Source of the DNA: Clostridiales bacterium FE2011
Lineage (GTDB): Bacteria > Bacillota > Clostridia > Christensenellales > Aristaeellaceae
Assembly: GCA_017569305.1 (NCBI GenBank)
Contig: CP069418.1
Location: 1,054,001 to 1,118,000 of the forward strand
DNA: 64,000 nucleotides
Direction: 5' to 3'
The notes beneath the pieces were generated by a model, which was given only the letters and a program-made list of their open reading frames with translations, was not told where the DNA came from and made no database searches. Both the position numbers and the translations under genes were made by a program. How positions within the stretch are numbered: the stretch's first letter is position 1; every line of letters starts with the position of its first letter. Below are positions 49,719 to 58,036 of this stretch, in pieces.

Positions 49719-50614
49719 TTCTCCACCACCTCCACAAACAGGGATTCCAGCGTCGGTTCCACCCGTTCAATTTTCACAACAGGAACAGCACGATCCGCCA
49801 CAAAACGGAATACTTCTCCAGGAGCATAATCCTTTTCACTGAAAACCAGCTGGTTTTGTCCGGTCTGGCGGATATCGGGAAATGCCTTCTGCAGGGCATG
49901 CATTCCCTCCTCATTGTCTGTTTCCACCAGGTATTCATCGCGCCGGTATTGGGTTCGGATCTCCGACAGTTTCCCCTGGATATCCACCATGCCCTCATTA
50001 AGCAGGGCAATATCGGTACAGATCCGCTCCACGTCCGAAAGGATATGGGTGGAAAACAGCACTGTCGTCTGTTCCCTGACCGCCAGGAGCAGATCCAGGA
50101 TTTCCTTCCTTCCCACCGGGTCAAGGGCGGAAGTCGGTTCATCGCAGATCAGCAGCTTCGGCCGGTTCAATAATGCCTGGGCAATGCCCAGCCGCTGTTT
50201 CATGCCCCTGGAATAGCCTTTGATGCGGTGCTTTTCTCCGTTCAGGCCCACCAGTTCCAGCAGTTCCTCACTGCGTTCCCTGTACACTTTTTTCGTCATC
50301 CCGGTGATCTCGCCGCAGAATCCAAGATATTCCCGCGCATTCATAAAGGAATAGAATTCCGGCACGTCCGGCAGATAGCCGATATACCGGTTCGTAGTTG
50401 TCTGCCCGTAGACCGCCTTTTCCCCGTTCACCAGGATTTCTCCCGCGTCCGCTTTCAGCAGTCCCAGGATCGTTTTCATTGTCGTTGTTTTACCGGCGCC
50501 GTTCCTGCCGATAAAACCGAATATACTGTGCTCCGGCACTGTCAGGTTCAGGCCTTTCAGCACCTCTTTATCACCGAACCGTTTATGCAGTCCGGTGATC
50601 TGCAGCATCTCCAT
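49715..50614 (-). CDS. ABC transporter ATP-binding protein
   Basis: An ATPase of 299 residues. Walker A GRNGAGKTT, signature YSRGMKQRL, Walker B LLICDEPTSALD, His in LFSTHILSD; the C-terminal third (about 215-299) is an extension found in bacitracin/antibiotic exporter ATPases. The ATG at 50614 forms TAATG with the upstream small membrane gene and follows GGGAGG. Third gene of the operon MerR, PLDc_N protein, ATPase, permease. Confidence 0.93.
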   Translation of the reverse strand: MEMLQITGLHKRFGDKEVLKGLNLTVPEHSIFGFIGRNGAGKTTTMKTILGLLKADAGEILVNGEKAVYGQTTTNRYIGYLPDVPEFYSFMNAREYLGFCGEITGMTKKVYRERSEELLELVGLNGEKHRIKGYSRGMKQRLGIAQALLNRPKLLICDEPTSALDPVGRKEILDLLLAVREQTTVLFSTHILSDVERICTDIALLNEGMVDIQGKLSEIRTQYRRDEYLVETDNEEGMHALQKAFPDIRQTGQNQLVFSEKDYAPGEVFRFVADRAVPVVKIERVEPTLESLFVEVVEK

Positions 50615-50817
50615 TATGCTTCCTCCCGGCCGAAGGCAAAATAGAGAATCGGCCCGACGAATCCCATCAGCGCAATACAGATGATCAGCCACAGTTTCCT
50701 GGTTCCGCGTTTATATTGATTATGTGTCAGGATGTGATACAGCGCGTAGCCCAGCAGCAAAAACTGTACAACAATTAAAGGGATCAGAAACGGAAGGTAT
50801 TCAGTTATATTATTCAT
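50614..50817 (-). CDS. Small PLDc_N-domain membrane protein
   Basis: A 67-residue protein with two helices (about 10-30 and 42-62) and the sequence YKRGTRKLWLIICIALMGFV between them, matching the phospholipase D N-terminal-like small membrane domain often encoded with ABC exporters. It ends FAFGREEA. It has GAGGAG before its ATG and overlaps the ATPase start. Probably an accessory subunit; the role is inferred from context. Confidence 0.85.
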   Translation of the reverse strand: MNNITEYLPFLIPLIVVQFLLLGYALYHILTHNQYKRGTRKLWLIICIALMGFVGPILYFAFGREEA

Positions 50818-50883
50818 ATGTTTATTCTCCTCAATCTTATCAGCGGCACGTATGCCTGTCCCTGACCGGCGTCAGGCCTTTCT

Positions 50884-51609
50884 TCATTTGGCCTCCCCGG
50901 CCCATGTTTCCACACAGTAGCCGTGGTGTCCGCACTTCACACAGGTCAGTTTCCTTGTCTTCGGTGTATGCTTTGCCCAGAACATTTCCTTAAAAGCCGG
51001 CTTGAACACCTCATGGCATTGCGGGCAGATGTATGCCACATTCCTGTAATAGTACCTGGAGACCGTAACACCGAATATAACCGCTGCGACAACCCATACA
51101 GGGAACAGCCACCAGATGCCCTTGAAAATCCAAAGCAGAATAGCTGCCCATTGCAGGATGGATACAGGCAGTCCGGTCAGCAGCATATTCCTGTGTACTG
51201 CGCTCAGTCTCTTCTTGTTTTCCATAATGGTCGCTATGTCACCGATTGAATCAATGGAGAATGTCGCGTTGCTTTTGATTTCCCTTTTCAGTTCTTCCAG
51301 CCGGTTCATCTGCTCCTGGCGCTCGCTGATTTCCTCCCGCAGCACCTGTTCCTGCTGCTCCAGGAAAATGGAAATCACGCTGCCCGGATCTTCCTCTTCC
51401 AGCAGCTTTCCGATGGTGTCCAGGGACAGTCCCGTATCCCGCAGGAAACAGATGATCTTCATCCTTTTCAGGTCATCTTCGGAATACAGTCTGCGCCCGC
51501 CCTCGGTTAACGCGCTGGGAATCAGGATTCCCCGCTGATCATAGAACTGAACAGTACGAACCGTAACACCGCAGGCTTTCGCCAGTTCTCCGGTGGTGTA
51601 TTGTGACAC
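50884..51609 (-). CDS. MerR-family regulator with membrane and zinc-ribbon-like tail
   Basis: A 241-residue regulator: N-terminal winged helix (about 1-70, TGELAKACGVTVRTVQFYDQRG), coiled coil (about 75-120), then two helices (about 150-190) and a tail with CxxC pairs (ICPQCHEVF and TCVKCGHHG) that may bind zinc. A membrane-tethered MerR is unusual and suggests sensing at the membrane. The start is GTG at 51609 with AGGAGG upstream. It leads and probably controls the ABC exporter operon. Confidence 0.9.
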   Translation of the reverse strand: MSQYTTGELAKACGVTVRTVQFYDQRGILIPSALTEGGRRLYSEDDLKRMKIICFLRDTGLSLDTIGKLLEEEDPGSVISIFLEQQEQVLREEISERQEQMNRLEELKREIKSNATFSIDSIGDIATIMENKKRLSAVHRNMLLTGLPVSILQWAAILLWIFKGIWWLFPVWVVAAVIFGVTVSRYYYRNVAYICPQCHEVFKPAFKEMFWAKHTPKTRKLTCVKCGHHGYCVETWAGEAK

Positions 51610-51754
51610 AGCTTGCTTCCTCCTTTCGGGGCCAGATTAGCATGTGACGCAGCGTCACAAGCAACACCTGACGTAAGGGGATTTTTTTATTTTTTCTTCA
51701 AAATCGAAGATCTCTGCCAATTTGTCTTCTGGCAAATCGTTTTTCGGCCAGCGT

Positions 51755-52351
51755 TCATTCCTGTTCATCCTGATCGCAGCCAAGAACAATCTCTTTAATC
51801 CTCTGATATCTTTCACGGAATATTACCTTTGTGTTCTCACTCAGGTCATCATAGTCCTTTTCAAAGGTTTTTTCCATCCATTCCCTGATCTCATTCAGCG
51901 AAATCCCGTTCCTGCTGAAAGCGGAATTAAGCAGCATGGGAATATTGTCAAAGTGGGCCAGGATATCCGCGTCGCACACACATAGCTCTTCGATATTGGC
52001 CGCGTTTTTTGAACTTCTGTGATGCAGCACGCATCCCAGCACCCGATCCTTAACGTCTTCCGGGCAGGAAAACCGGTCCAGGATCTGATCGCTCAGGATC
52101 TTCCCGTTCAGGTGATGGTCTTTTCTGTCTCCGGCTTTCTCAATCAGCGCAATATCATGCAGCAGGGCTCCCAGGGCAACAATGGTCTCATCCGCATGAT
52201 ACTGTCCCGCCAGCTTCATGGCCTCTTTATATACATACCGGATATGTTCATTCCAGAAATCATAATGATCCTCCGAATCCCTCTTGTAGGCTTCGGATTT
52301 ATCTATCACATACTGCCTGATTTCTTCTGTCAGTCCGGTCATCATGATCAT
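51755..52351 (-). CDS. HD-domain phosphohydrolase
   Basis: A 198-residue metal-dependent phosphohydrolase-like protein. The ligands are H in WNEHIRYV, the HD pair in GALLHDIALIE, H in RKDHHLNG and D in CDADILAHFD, complete for an HD fold. Substrates in the family are nucleotides or metabolites; here unknown. The exact start is uncertain because MIMM gives three ATG codons (52351, 52345, 52342) after AAAAGAG. It is monocistronic. Confidence 0.88.
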   Translation of the reverse strand: MIMMTGLTEEIRQYVIDKSEAYKRDSEDHYDFWNEHIRYVYKEAMKLAGQYHADETIVALGALLHDIALIEKAGDRKDHHLNGKILSDQILDRFSCPEDVKDRVLGCVLHHRSSKNAANIEELCVCDADILAHFDNIPMLLNSAFSRNGISLNEIREWMEKTFEKDYDDLSENTKVIFRERYQRIKEIVLGCDQDEQE

Positions 52352-52526
52352 CTCTTTTTCGTATAATTCTTTTGTTTTTTATATTTCCTGATTCATCTTA
52401 CGGTTCCCATCATACCATGAATGCAATCACCCGTAAATGCGGGCATTGTTCATTATTCTTGCCACTTTTCATTTCATATAGTATCCTTTTCATCGGCTGA
52501 AAGCATTAATCATTATCGGAGGAAGT

Positions 52527-53177
52527 ATGGACACACGGGTTATCATTTTTGACTTCGATGGAACCCTGGCAGATACCCGGGAAGCCATTATCACCGCCAA
52601 GCAGGAAACTGCCCGGCAGCTGAGACTGGTCATGGCTTCGGAGCAGGAGTACGCCTCCACAATCGGACTTGCCACCAAGGTGGGGTTCCACGTTATATAC
52701 CCGGAGCTGACCGACAGCATGCTCGATCAATGTGTATCCACGTACAGGAAACTGTTTGATGAAATCCGGGCACAAAATCCGCCCGTATACTTTCCCGGCA
52801 CGGACAAAGTCCTTGCCCGCCTGAAGGAGAAAAACATTCTCTGTACCATAGCCACCGCCAGAAACTCCTGTACCCTCCACGAAATGCTGCGGTTATGGAA
52901 ACTGGATACCTGGTTCTCTTACATCCTATGCGCAGAAGACACGGCTCACCTGAAGCCGCATCCGGAACCCGTCCTGAAAACACTGAAGGAACTTTCCTTC
53001 CAGCCGGAGCAGGCTCTGGTTGTCGGCGATATGCCCGTGGATATCGGGATGGGGAAAAACGCCGGAACCTGCACCTGCGGCGTCACATACGGCAATTCTG
53101 ACAGGGATGCACTGATCCGGGCCGGAGCCGATTTCATCATTGACAGCATCGAAGAACTGCCGGATATCCTGAAATAA
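52527..53177 (+). CDS. HAD-superfamily hydrolase (phosphoglycolate phosphatase-like)
   Basis: A 216-residue phosphatase. Motif I is IIFDFDGTLADTR (nucleophile Asp), motif II TIATARNS, motif III Lys in HLKPHPEPV and motif IV VVGDMPVDIGMGKNAG, all intact. The alpha-helical cap of the Gph/PGM type lies between I and II (about 18-85). GGAGGAAGT precedes the ATG. Single gene with its own terminator. The substrate is not determined. Confidence 0.92.
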   Translation: MDTRVIIFDFDGTLADTREAIITAKQETARQLRLVMASEQEYASTIGLATKVGFHVIYPELTDSMLDQCVSTYRKLFDEIRAQNPPVYFPGTDKVLARLKEKNILCTIATARNSCTLHEMLRLWKLDTWFSYILCAEDTAHLKPHPEPVLKTLKELSFQPEQALVVGDMPVDIGMGKNAGTCTCGVTYGNSDRDALIRAGADFIIDSIEELPDILK

Positions 53178-53199
53178 AACTATCCAGATATAAAAATAT

Positions 53200-53228
53200 G
53201 AGACTGCGGTAATCCCGCAGTCTCTTTT
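53200..53228. terminator. Bidirectional terminator
   Basis: GAGACTGCGG, loop TAATC, CCGCAGTCTC followed by TTTT, between convergent HAD and MerR genes. Confidence 0.85.
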
Positions 53229-53242
53229 GATACTTGTTCCTG

Positions 53243-54127
53243 TTATCTCCGGTACAGGGCAAAGTGGTTGATCCCGTCATCGCTCAGGCAGGTCTTGCAG
53301 GTCATGCCGCCTTTCATGGCGTCATACCGTGCCGCCATCACCGCCAGCATCATGGTTGCAAACCCGGGATTATTGGCCGCACTGTCCTTGCGGATCCTGA
53401 ACAGGAAGAAGTTTTCTTTTCCGTCTCCCAGGTCCGGAAGCTCCTGGATCCATTCATGGATGTGCTCCCATCCGTCCCGGGTCATAACCTTTTGTGCGTC
53501 AGCCGGTATATCCTTCTCCGGATTGGTTCCTTCCCGTGCCAGGATCATATTCTGGGCTTCATCGAATGTGCCTTCTTCCATTTCTTTGACAACATTCATC
53601 AATCCGTCAATGGCCTTGTCGTCCGCCATGGCGGACACGTCCACGCCATCTTCCTTGCACTGGCCCAGCCAGTCTGCCAGCACCTCATGCACCTTTGCGA
53701 TAATCTCGTTTTCTTTCTCCTGCTCCAGGCCGAATTCTTTCCAGAGTTCCGGATTGCTCACCTTGTTTTCCACAAAACCGAGCACTGTATTGACCATCTT
53801 CTGCATATCCATTGCTTCTTCGAGATATGACTGCTGTATTTGTTTGATTTTTTCCAGTTTCAGTTCCTGCTCCCGGATCTTTTCCTCAAACGCTTCCATC
53901 AGGAGAACATCATTTTTCCCAAGCAGGTTCTTGATCTCCTCGATGGAAAAATCAGCCTGCTGCAGGTTCTTGATCTTCACAAACTGTACAGCCTGCTCTT
54001 CCTCGTAGTACCGGTATCCCGTCCACGGGTCCACCTTGGCCGGGGTCAGCAGTCCGATACGGTCATAATAGCGCAGCGTCTGGGTATTGCATCCGCAAAG
54101 CTTTGCGAATCCCTGGATCGTGATCAT
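53243..54127 (-). CDS. MerR-family regulator with TipAS-like effector domain
   Basis: A 294-residue regulator. The N-terminal winged helix (about 1-70) reads FAKLCGCNTQTLRYYDRIGLL. A helical coiled coil follows (about 75-115) and then a globular domain (about 125-290), partly like TipA-type antibiotic-binding domains. Typical MerR regulators with such domains sense small drugs. GAGGAGG precedes the ATG. No clear target gene lies beside it. Confidence 0.88.
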   Translation of the reverse strand: MITIQGFAKLCGCNTQTLRYYDRIGLLTPAKVDPWTGYRYYEEEQAVQFVKIKNLQQADFSIEEIKNLLGKNDVLLMEAFEEKIREQELKLEKIKQIQQSYLEEAMDMQKMVNTVLGFVENKVSNPELWKEFGLEQEKENEIIAKVHEVLADWLGQCKEDGVDVSAMADDKAIDGLMNVVKEMEEGTFDEAQNMILAREGTNPEKDIPADAQKVMTRDGWEHIHEWIQELPDLGDGKENFFLFRIRKDSAANNPGFATMMLAVMAARYDAMKGGMTCKTCLSDDGINHFALYRR

Positions 54128-54209
54128 ATCTCTTCCTCCTCACCCGCAGGCTATCATTGCAGTTCAGTGCAAGGTCAAGCACCTTTTTTAGAAAAAAATT
54201 TTAAATCTG

Positions 54210-54722
54210 TCAGATCCCGATTTCCCGGTAAATTCCCTCAATAAAGGGCGACTTATGTTCAATATATCTGTCAATATCATGCGGATACAGTTCCGCTCCC
54301 TCTTCCTTTACCCGGCTGTACTCATGCACTGCCTCGGGATGGGAACGCAGGTAATCCCGGAAAGCGATATGCCGTTTCAGTTCAGGTGAATCCAGCGGAC
54401 AGACATACAGGTGATGATCCCGCAGATGCTCCTTTCCCTCGTATCCAAAGGCTTCACGTCCGGCAATACCGTAATTACCCTCGTGCCTGTAGCCGATCCT
54501 GCCCAGGGCTGCTATGACTGCTTCCAGTATGGATTCATCCCGGATCACGACGTCAATGTCGATAATCGGCTTAGCAGATAAGCCCGGCACAGACGTACTG
54601 CCCACATGCTCAATACGCAGCGCCAGCCCGTCCAGGGCTTCCTGTAGTTCAGTTTTAATTGCCGTAAAATCCTGTTTCCACTGCGCGTCATACGGCAGAA
54701 CAATGATCGTTCTTATACCCAT
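54210..54722 (-). CDS. GrpB-family nucleotidyltransferase-like protein
   Basis: A 170-residue protein of the GrpB/UPF0157 family with the minimal nucleotidyltransferase motif EHVGSTSVPGLSAKPIIDID (GS followed by DxD). The N-terminus IVLPYDAQWKQDFTAIKTEL is typical. The function of the family is not settled; some members are fused to coenzyme A kinase domains. AGGAGG precedes the ATG. It lies 28 nt after the S66 peptidase gene and is probably co-transcribed with it. Confidence 0.93.
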   Translation of the reverse strand: MGIRTIIVLPYDAQWKQDFTAIKTELQEALDGLALRIEHVGSTSVPGLSAKPIIDIDVVIRDESILEAVIAALGRIGYRHEGNYGIAGREAFGYEGKEHLRDHHLYVCPLDSPELKRHIAFRDYLRSHPEAVHEYSRVKEEGAELYPHDIDRYIEHKSPFIEGIYREIGI

Positions 54723-54750
54723 TCAAATCAACCTCCTGCGCAGTTCCACG

Positions 54751-55779
54751 TCATTCCGCAAACCGGATTATCTGTTTTCCGGTATCCACTGTCGCTTCCA
54801 CGCCAAAAGGCATAATGCACCTGGGCATCGCGTGCCCGATGTTGATGTTGAAAACAATCGGCAGCTCGGGCTTGTCAATGACTTCCTTCAGCAGCTGTTT
54901 GTATTCCTCCGCGTAGGTTTCATCCATCGGTTTTCCGGCCAGCACGCCGTTCACCGCGTCAAACACGCCTCTTTCCTTCAGGTACTCCAGCGACTTCCTG
55001 TATTGTTCAGGCGTCGGCTTCTCTTCGCTGGATTCCAACAGGATAATCCGTCCCTTCCAGTCCTCCGCCTCCGGGAACAGGTGATACTTTTCACAAAGTA
55101 CCGGCATATCCGCATACCGGTCGCCGTTGAATATGTCATACATTGAATCGATACACCCGCCGAGGATTTTGCCGGAGAACACCGGCGACCCTTGCAGCAG
55201 TTCAAACCCCTGGTTGGGATGAGAGGGTGTCCGGGTACCCACCTGGTCCGGAGTGAATTGAATCCGCTCCTCATACCACACATCGCTGGGGGTGATCTCC
55301 CGGATCGTTCCGGTGGTGATCAGCTCCTCAAAATACTTCCGGGTATAGGGATGCATTTCCGGTGCAAGTTCACACAGATCGCAGAGAAATGCCTGTCCGT
55401 AAAATGTAGGCAGTCCCACCTTGTGCAGCATCAGGTGGTTGATCGTCGTATCGGAAAACCCGAGGAATATCTTGTTGCTTATCGTCTCTGCCAGCTCATT
55501 GTTTTCAAACAGATACGGCAGCATACTGTAGGTATCGTCCCCGCCGATGGCACACAGGATCATGTCAATTTCCGGATCCCGGAAAGCCGCCAGCAGATCC
55601 TCCGCCCGCTTTTCCGGATGCGCCTTCACATATTCCAGTCCTTTGCATGCATTCGGCATCAGTTTCACATTCAGGCCGTATTCCTTCAGCCTTTTCAGGC
55701 CGATCTCCACCTCAAACTGAACAAACTGCTCGCCGATAATCCCGCTGGACAGGCTCACAATCGCGACATTCTTCACCAT
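54751..55779 (-). CDS. S66 serine peptidase (LD-carboxypeptidase/MccF-like)
   Basis: A 342-residue peptidase of family S66, which cleaves LD-peptide bonds of murein or, as MccF, inactivates microcin C-type aminoacyl-nucleotides. The N-terminus KNVAIVSLSSG and the nucleophile region CAIGGDDTYSMLPYL are present; the Ser-Glu-His triad should use S in DTYSML, a Glu in IILLESSEE and the His in NINIGHAMPRC. The ATG at 55779 follows GGGGAG by 9 nt. MccF-like self-immunity is possible; no toxin gene is near. Confidence 0.9.
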   Translation of the reverse strand: MVKNVAIVSLSSGIIGEQFVQFEVEIGLKRLKEYGLNVKLMPNACKGLEYVKAHPEKRAEDLLAAFRDPEIDMILCAIGGDDTYSMLPYLFENNELAETISNKIFLGFSDTTINHLMLHKVGLPTFYGQAFLCDLCELAPEMHPYTRKYFEELITTGTIREITPSDVWYEERIQFTPDQVGTRTPSHPNQGFELLQGSPVFSGKILGGCIDSMYDIFNGDRYADMPVLCEKYHLFPEAEDWKGRIILLESSEEKPTPEQYRKSLEYLKERGVFDAVNGVLAGKPMDETYAEEYKQLLKEVIDKPELPIVFNINIGHAMPRCIMPFGVEATVDTGKQIIRFAE

Positions 55780-55880
55780 TTTTCTCATCTCCCCGCTCTG
55801 CTGTTCGTAAAATATTGGGGGCATTGTATCACGAATTCAACCATCAAACAACCATTTTTTCTTTGGCCGCAGCCACTCAT

Positions 55881-55920
55881 TTTTAAGTTTTAAGTTTTCA
55901 GTTTTAAGTATTCATTTAGG
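55881..55920. repeat. TTTTAAGT/TATTCATT-type simple repeat
   Basis: Units TTTTAAGT, TTTTAAGT, TTTCAGT, TTTTAAGT and ATTCATTTAGG in a row; the same unit types occur at 62235-62265, 25130-25160, 11289-11318 and 11421-11438. Confidence 0.75.
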
Positions 55921-55980
55921 ATACTAGAATGCTATAATACAACCATCATCAACCCAAATACTACTCGGAGGCTTTCCCCC

Positions 55981-56691
55981 ATGCGCGCATATGAAGGAAA
56001 AGTGGTTGTCATCACCGGCGGAGCCCACGGCATCGGCCGGGCGACAGCGGATGCCTTTATCCGGGAAGGCGCTGTTGTCCATATCATCGACAAGCAGCCC
56101 GGTCCCTGGTTTACGGGGGACATCTCCGACCGGGAAACCCTGGAGCGTTTTGCCGAATCTGTTGTCACGGAAAGCGGGCATGTTGATGTGCTCGTCAATA
56201 ACGCGCTTCCCCTGATGAAGGGAATCAGTGAATGCTCCTGGGAAGAGTTCTCCTATGCGTTGGCCGTCGGCGTCACCGCTCCCTTCTATCTGACCAAGCT
56301 CCTCGCACCCCATTTCGCTCCCGGCGCTTCCGTCATTAACCTGTCCTCCTCCCGTGACCGGATGAGCCAGCCGCAGACGGAAAGCTATTCCGCGGCCAAA
56401 GGCTGAATCGCCGCCCTGACTCATGCCCTGGCAGTCAGCCTGGCCTGAAAAGTCCGGGTCAACAGCATATCTCCCGGCTGGATTGATACCACCGGCAGCG
56501 AGCTTACCGGTCCCGACGCCCTGCAGCAGCCTGTCGGCCGGGTCGGCAAACCCGAGGATATCGCGGAGATGATCCTGTTCCTCTGTTCGGAAAAGGCGGG
56601 TTTCATCACCGGAGAAAACATCTGCATCGACGGCGGCATGACAAAACTGATGATTTATCATGGAGAAAACGGATGGACGTATCAGGAATGA
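55981..56691 (+). pseudogene. SDR oxidoreductase with two in-frame TGA codons
   Basis: A short-chain dehydrogenase frame of 236 codons: cofactor motif VVITGGAHGIGRATA (about 9-23), VLVNNALP, and the catalytic YSAAK (about 136-140) followed by the family ending SPGWIDT...GENICIDGGMT. It is interrupted by TGA at codon 142 (56404) and codon 156 (56446). Both fall where homologues carry Gly (KGG-IAALTHALAVSLA-G), and both differ from GGA by one base. Everything else is intact, with no frameshift. The SD (CGGAGG) and start are good. Most likely a young pseudogene; recoding is the less likely alternative. The last codon overlaps the next start (ATGA). Confidence 0.8.
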
Positions 56692-57070
56692 AAATCGCCG
56701 CCATGACCTTTCGTCTGCGTGCGTCATGGGTGCATAGCCTGAAGGAAAAACGGATGATCGTCAACAGCCTGACCGCGAAACTGCAGAACCGCTTTCATGT
56801 CTCTGCGGCGGAGATTGACGAGCAGGATACCCATCAGATCATTGTGATTGGGCGAACCTCCTGCGACCGCCAGTGGCGGAAATTTCGCAGGAGGTGAGGT
56901 CAACCGAAGCAAGCGAGCTCCACAGTGCGGAGTCGCGCCGACTGAGGTTGCGGCAGGCAGCTGTTGTCCCCCACAATGCGTTTGCGGACAGCCTGATGGA
57001 ATCCATTTCCCTTTTTGTGGAGGAAAACTGTGATGCCGAAATTCTTGAGGAAATACGGGAAATAAGATAA
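56688..57070 (+). pseudogene. DUF503 (YlxP-like) gene split by a palindromic insertion
   Basis: The N-terminal part (MKIAAMTFRLRASWVHSLKE ... DEQDTHQIIVIG, 56688-56853) and the C-terminal part (AAVVPHNAFADSLMES ... EILEEIREIR, 56957-57070) together match the roughly 95-residue DUF503 family, whose centre reads IGIAAV. Between them about 100 bp of palindromic DNA is inserted and shifts the frame, so the first part runs into a stop at 56897. The two parts are in different frames. The protein is therefore truncated unless the element is bypassed. Confidence 0.78.
56853..56954 (+). mobile_element. MITE/REP-like palindromic element inside the DUF503 gene
   Basis: A stem ACCTCCTGCGA (56856-56866) / TCGCAGGAGGT (56885-56895) encloses a second stem CCGCC-AGT-GGCGG. 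A further weak stem (GCGAGCTCC...GGAGTCGC) follows. The ends show short inverted repeats, GCGAACCTC against GAGGTTGCG. It has no coding capacity. Size and structure suit a miniature element or REP-type sequence. Only one copy is in this window. Confidence 0.65.
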
Positions 57071-57089
57071 TCACAGGAGGAAAAAAGGA

Positions 57090-57449
57090 ATGCTCAAAGT
57101 CTATTGCTACAGCCGGTGCACCACTTGCCAGAAAGCCCTGAAATGGCTGGACAGCCACGGAATCAAATACACCCTGACCGATATCAAAACAGACCATCCG
57201 GATGAAAAGGCTCTCCGCGAATACTATGCCATGAGCGGTCTTCCGCTGAAGCGTTTCTTCAACACCAGCGGTATTCCGTACCGGGAATTGGGTCTTTCCG
57301 CCAGGCTGCCCTCCATGTCAGAAGACGAGCAGCTGGCTCTTCTGGCCACGGACGGAATGCTGGTCAAGCGTCCGCTTCTTGTCGGTGACGGTTTTGTTCT
57401 TACCGGTTTCAAAGAAGAGGAATGGAAAGCAGCCCTGCTGCAGAAATAA
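57090..57449 (+). CDS. ArsC/Spx/YffB-family thioredoxin-fold protein
   Basis: A 119-residue protein of the arsenate-reductase-like family. The N-terminal CysXXCys motif is SRCTTCQKALKWL (about 8-20) and the C-terminal RPLLVGDGFVLTGFKEEEW is the family mark. It may act as a glutathione- or thiol-dependent reductase or, as Spx, bind RNA polymerase; the usual label for this subgroup is Spx/MgsR- or YffB-like. GGAGG precedes the ATG. A terminator follows. Confidence 0.9.
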   Translation: MLKVYCYSRCTTCQKALKWLDSHGIKYTLTDIKTDHPDEKALREYYAMSGLPLKRFFNTSGIPYRELGLSARLPSMSEDEQLALLATDGMLVKRPLLVGDGFVLTGFKEEEWKAALLQK

Positions 57450-57460
57450 TCCGGAATAAG

Positions 57461-57498
57461 AAAACAGGGACAGCGGCTCACGCCGTTGTCCCTGTTTT
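57461..57498. terminator. Bidirectional terminator
   Basis: AAAACAGGGACA.CGGC and GCCG.TGTCCCTGTTTT form a long stem with one mismatch, between convergent genes. Confidence 0.85.
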
Positions 57499-57512
57499 CA
57501 TTCCGTTCGTTA

Positions 57513-57875
57513 TCAGAATGTATTGCGGTTTTCATTCTGCGGATAGTACTCTTCTTCGGTTTCAGTGGTTTCTTCCTCTTCCTCGTCTTCTTCCGTGTCA
57601 TCACCGGTGGGGAAGATAAGGGCGCTGACAATGTAAGCCAGCAATCCGGTACCCCAGCCAAAGAACATCAGCATAAATATCAGACGGACAATTGTGGAAT
57701 CCACCTTCAGGTATTCCGCGATACCGCCGCAGACGCCGGCGACTTTCTTGTCTTTCGTGCTCTTATGAAGACGGCCTGTGATCTTACCGCGATTTCCGTT
57801 TTTATTGCTGACGATCGTCTGATAAATAAAATAGCCGATCGCAAGACCTGCTGCCAGTGACATAACTGTACCCAT
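57513..57875 (-). CDS. PspC-domain membrane protein
   Basis: A 120-residue membrane protein: N-terminal helix (about 3-22), PspC domain (about 33-90, RLHKSTKDKKVAGVCGGIAE then a long helix) and an acidic tail with runs of Glu. PspC proteins take part in envelope-stress responses; the extra N-terminal helix and acidic tail are added parts. AAGGAGG precedes the ATG. It is a single gene. Confidence 0.92.
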   Translation of the reverse strand: MGTVMSLAAGLAIGYFIYQTIVSNKNGNRGKITGRLHKSTKDKKVAGVCGGIAEYLKVDSTIVRLIFMLMFFGWGTGLLAYIVSALIFPTGDDTEEDEEEEETTETEEEYYPQNENRNTF

Positions 57876-58036
57876 TTGCTTTTTCCTCCTTCAAAAACCT
57901 GTCCCGGTTTCCCGGTACCGACACAGGATAGCAGAAAATCCACCGATTGAAAACACCCCGATCGGATAATTACAGGACATATTTTTCTTTTTTCACACTC
58001 CATCAATCACTTTTCTTCCAGGCCTTTGTTAATTGT

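Noticed and set aside
55981..56691. Genome-wide TGA recoding
   Set aside because: Many sure genes here stop at TGA at the expected length, so TGA is a stop codon in this genome. Selenocysteine also does not fit the Gly positions.
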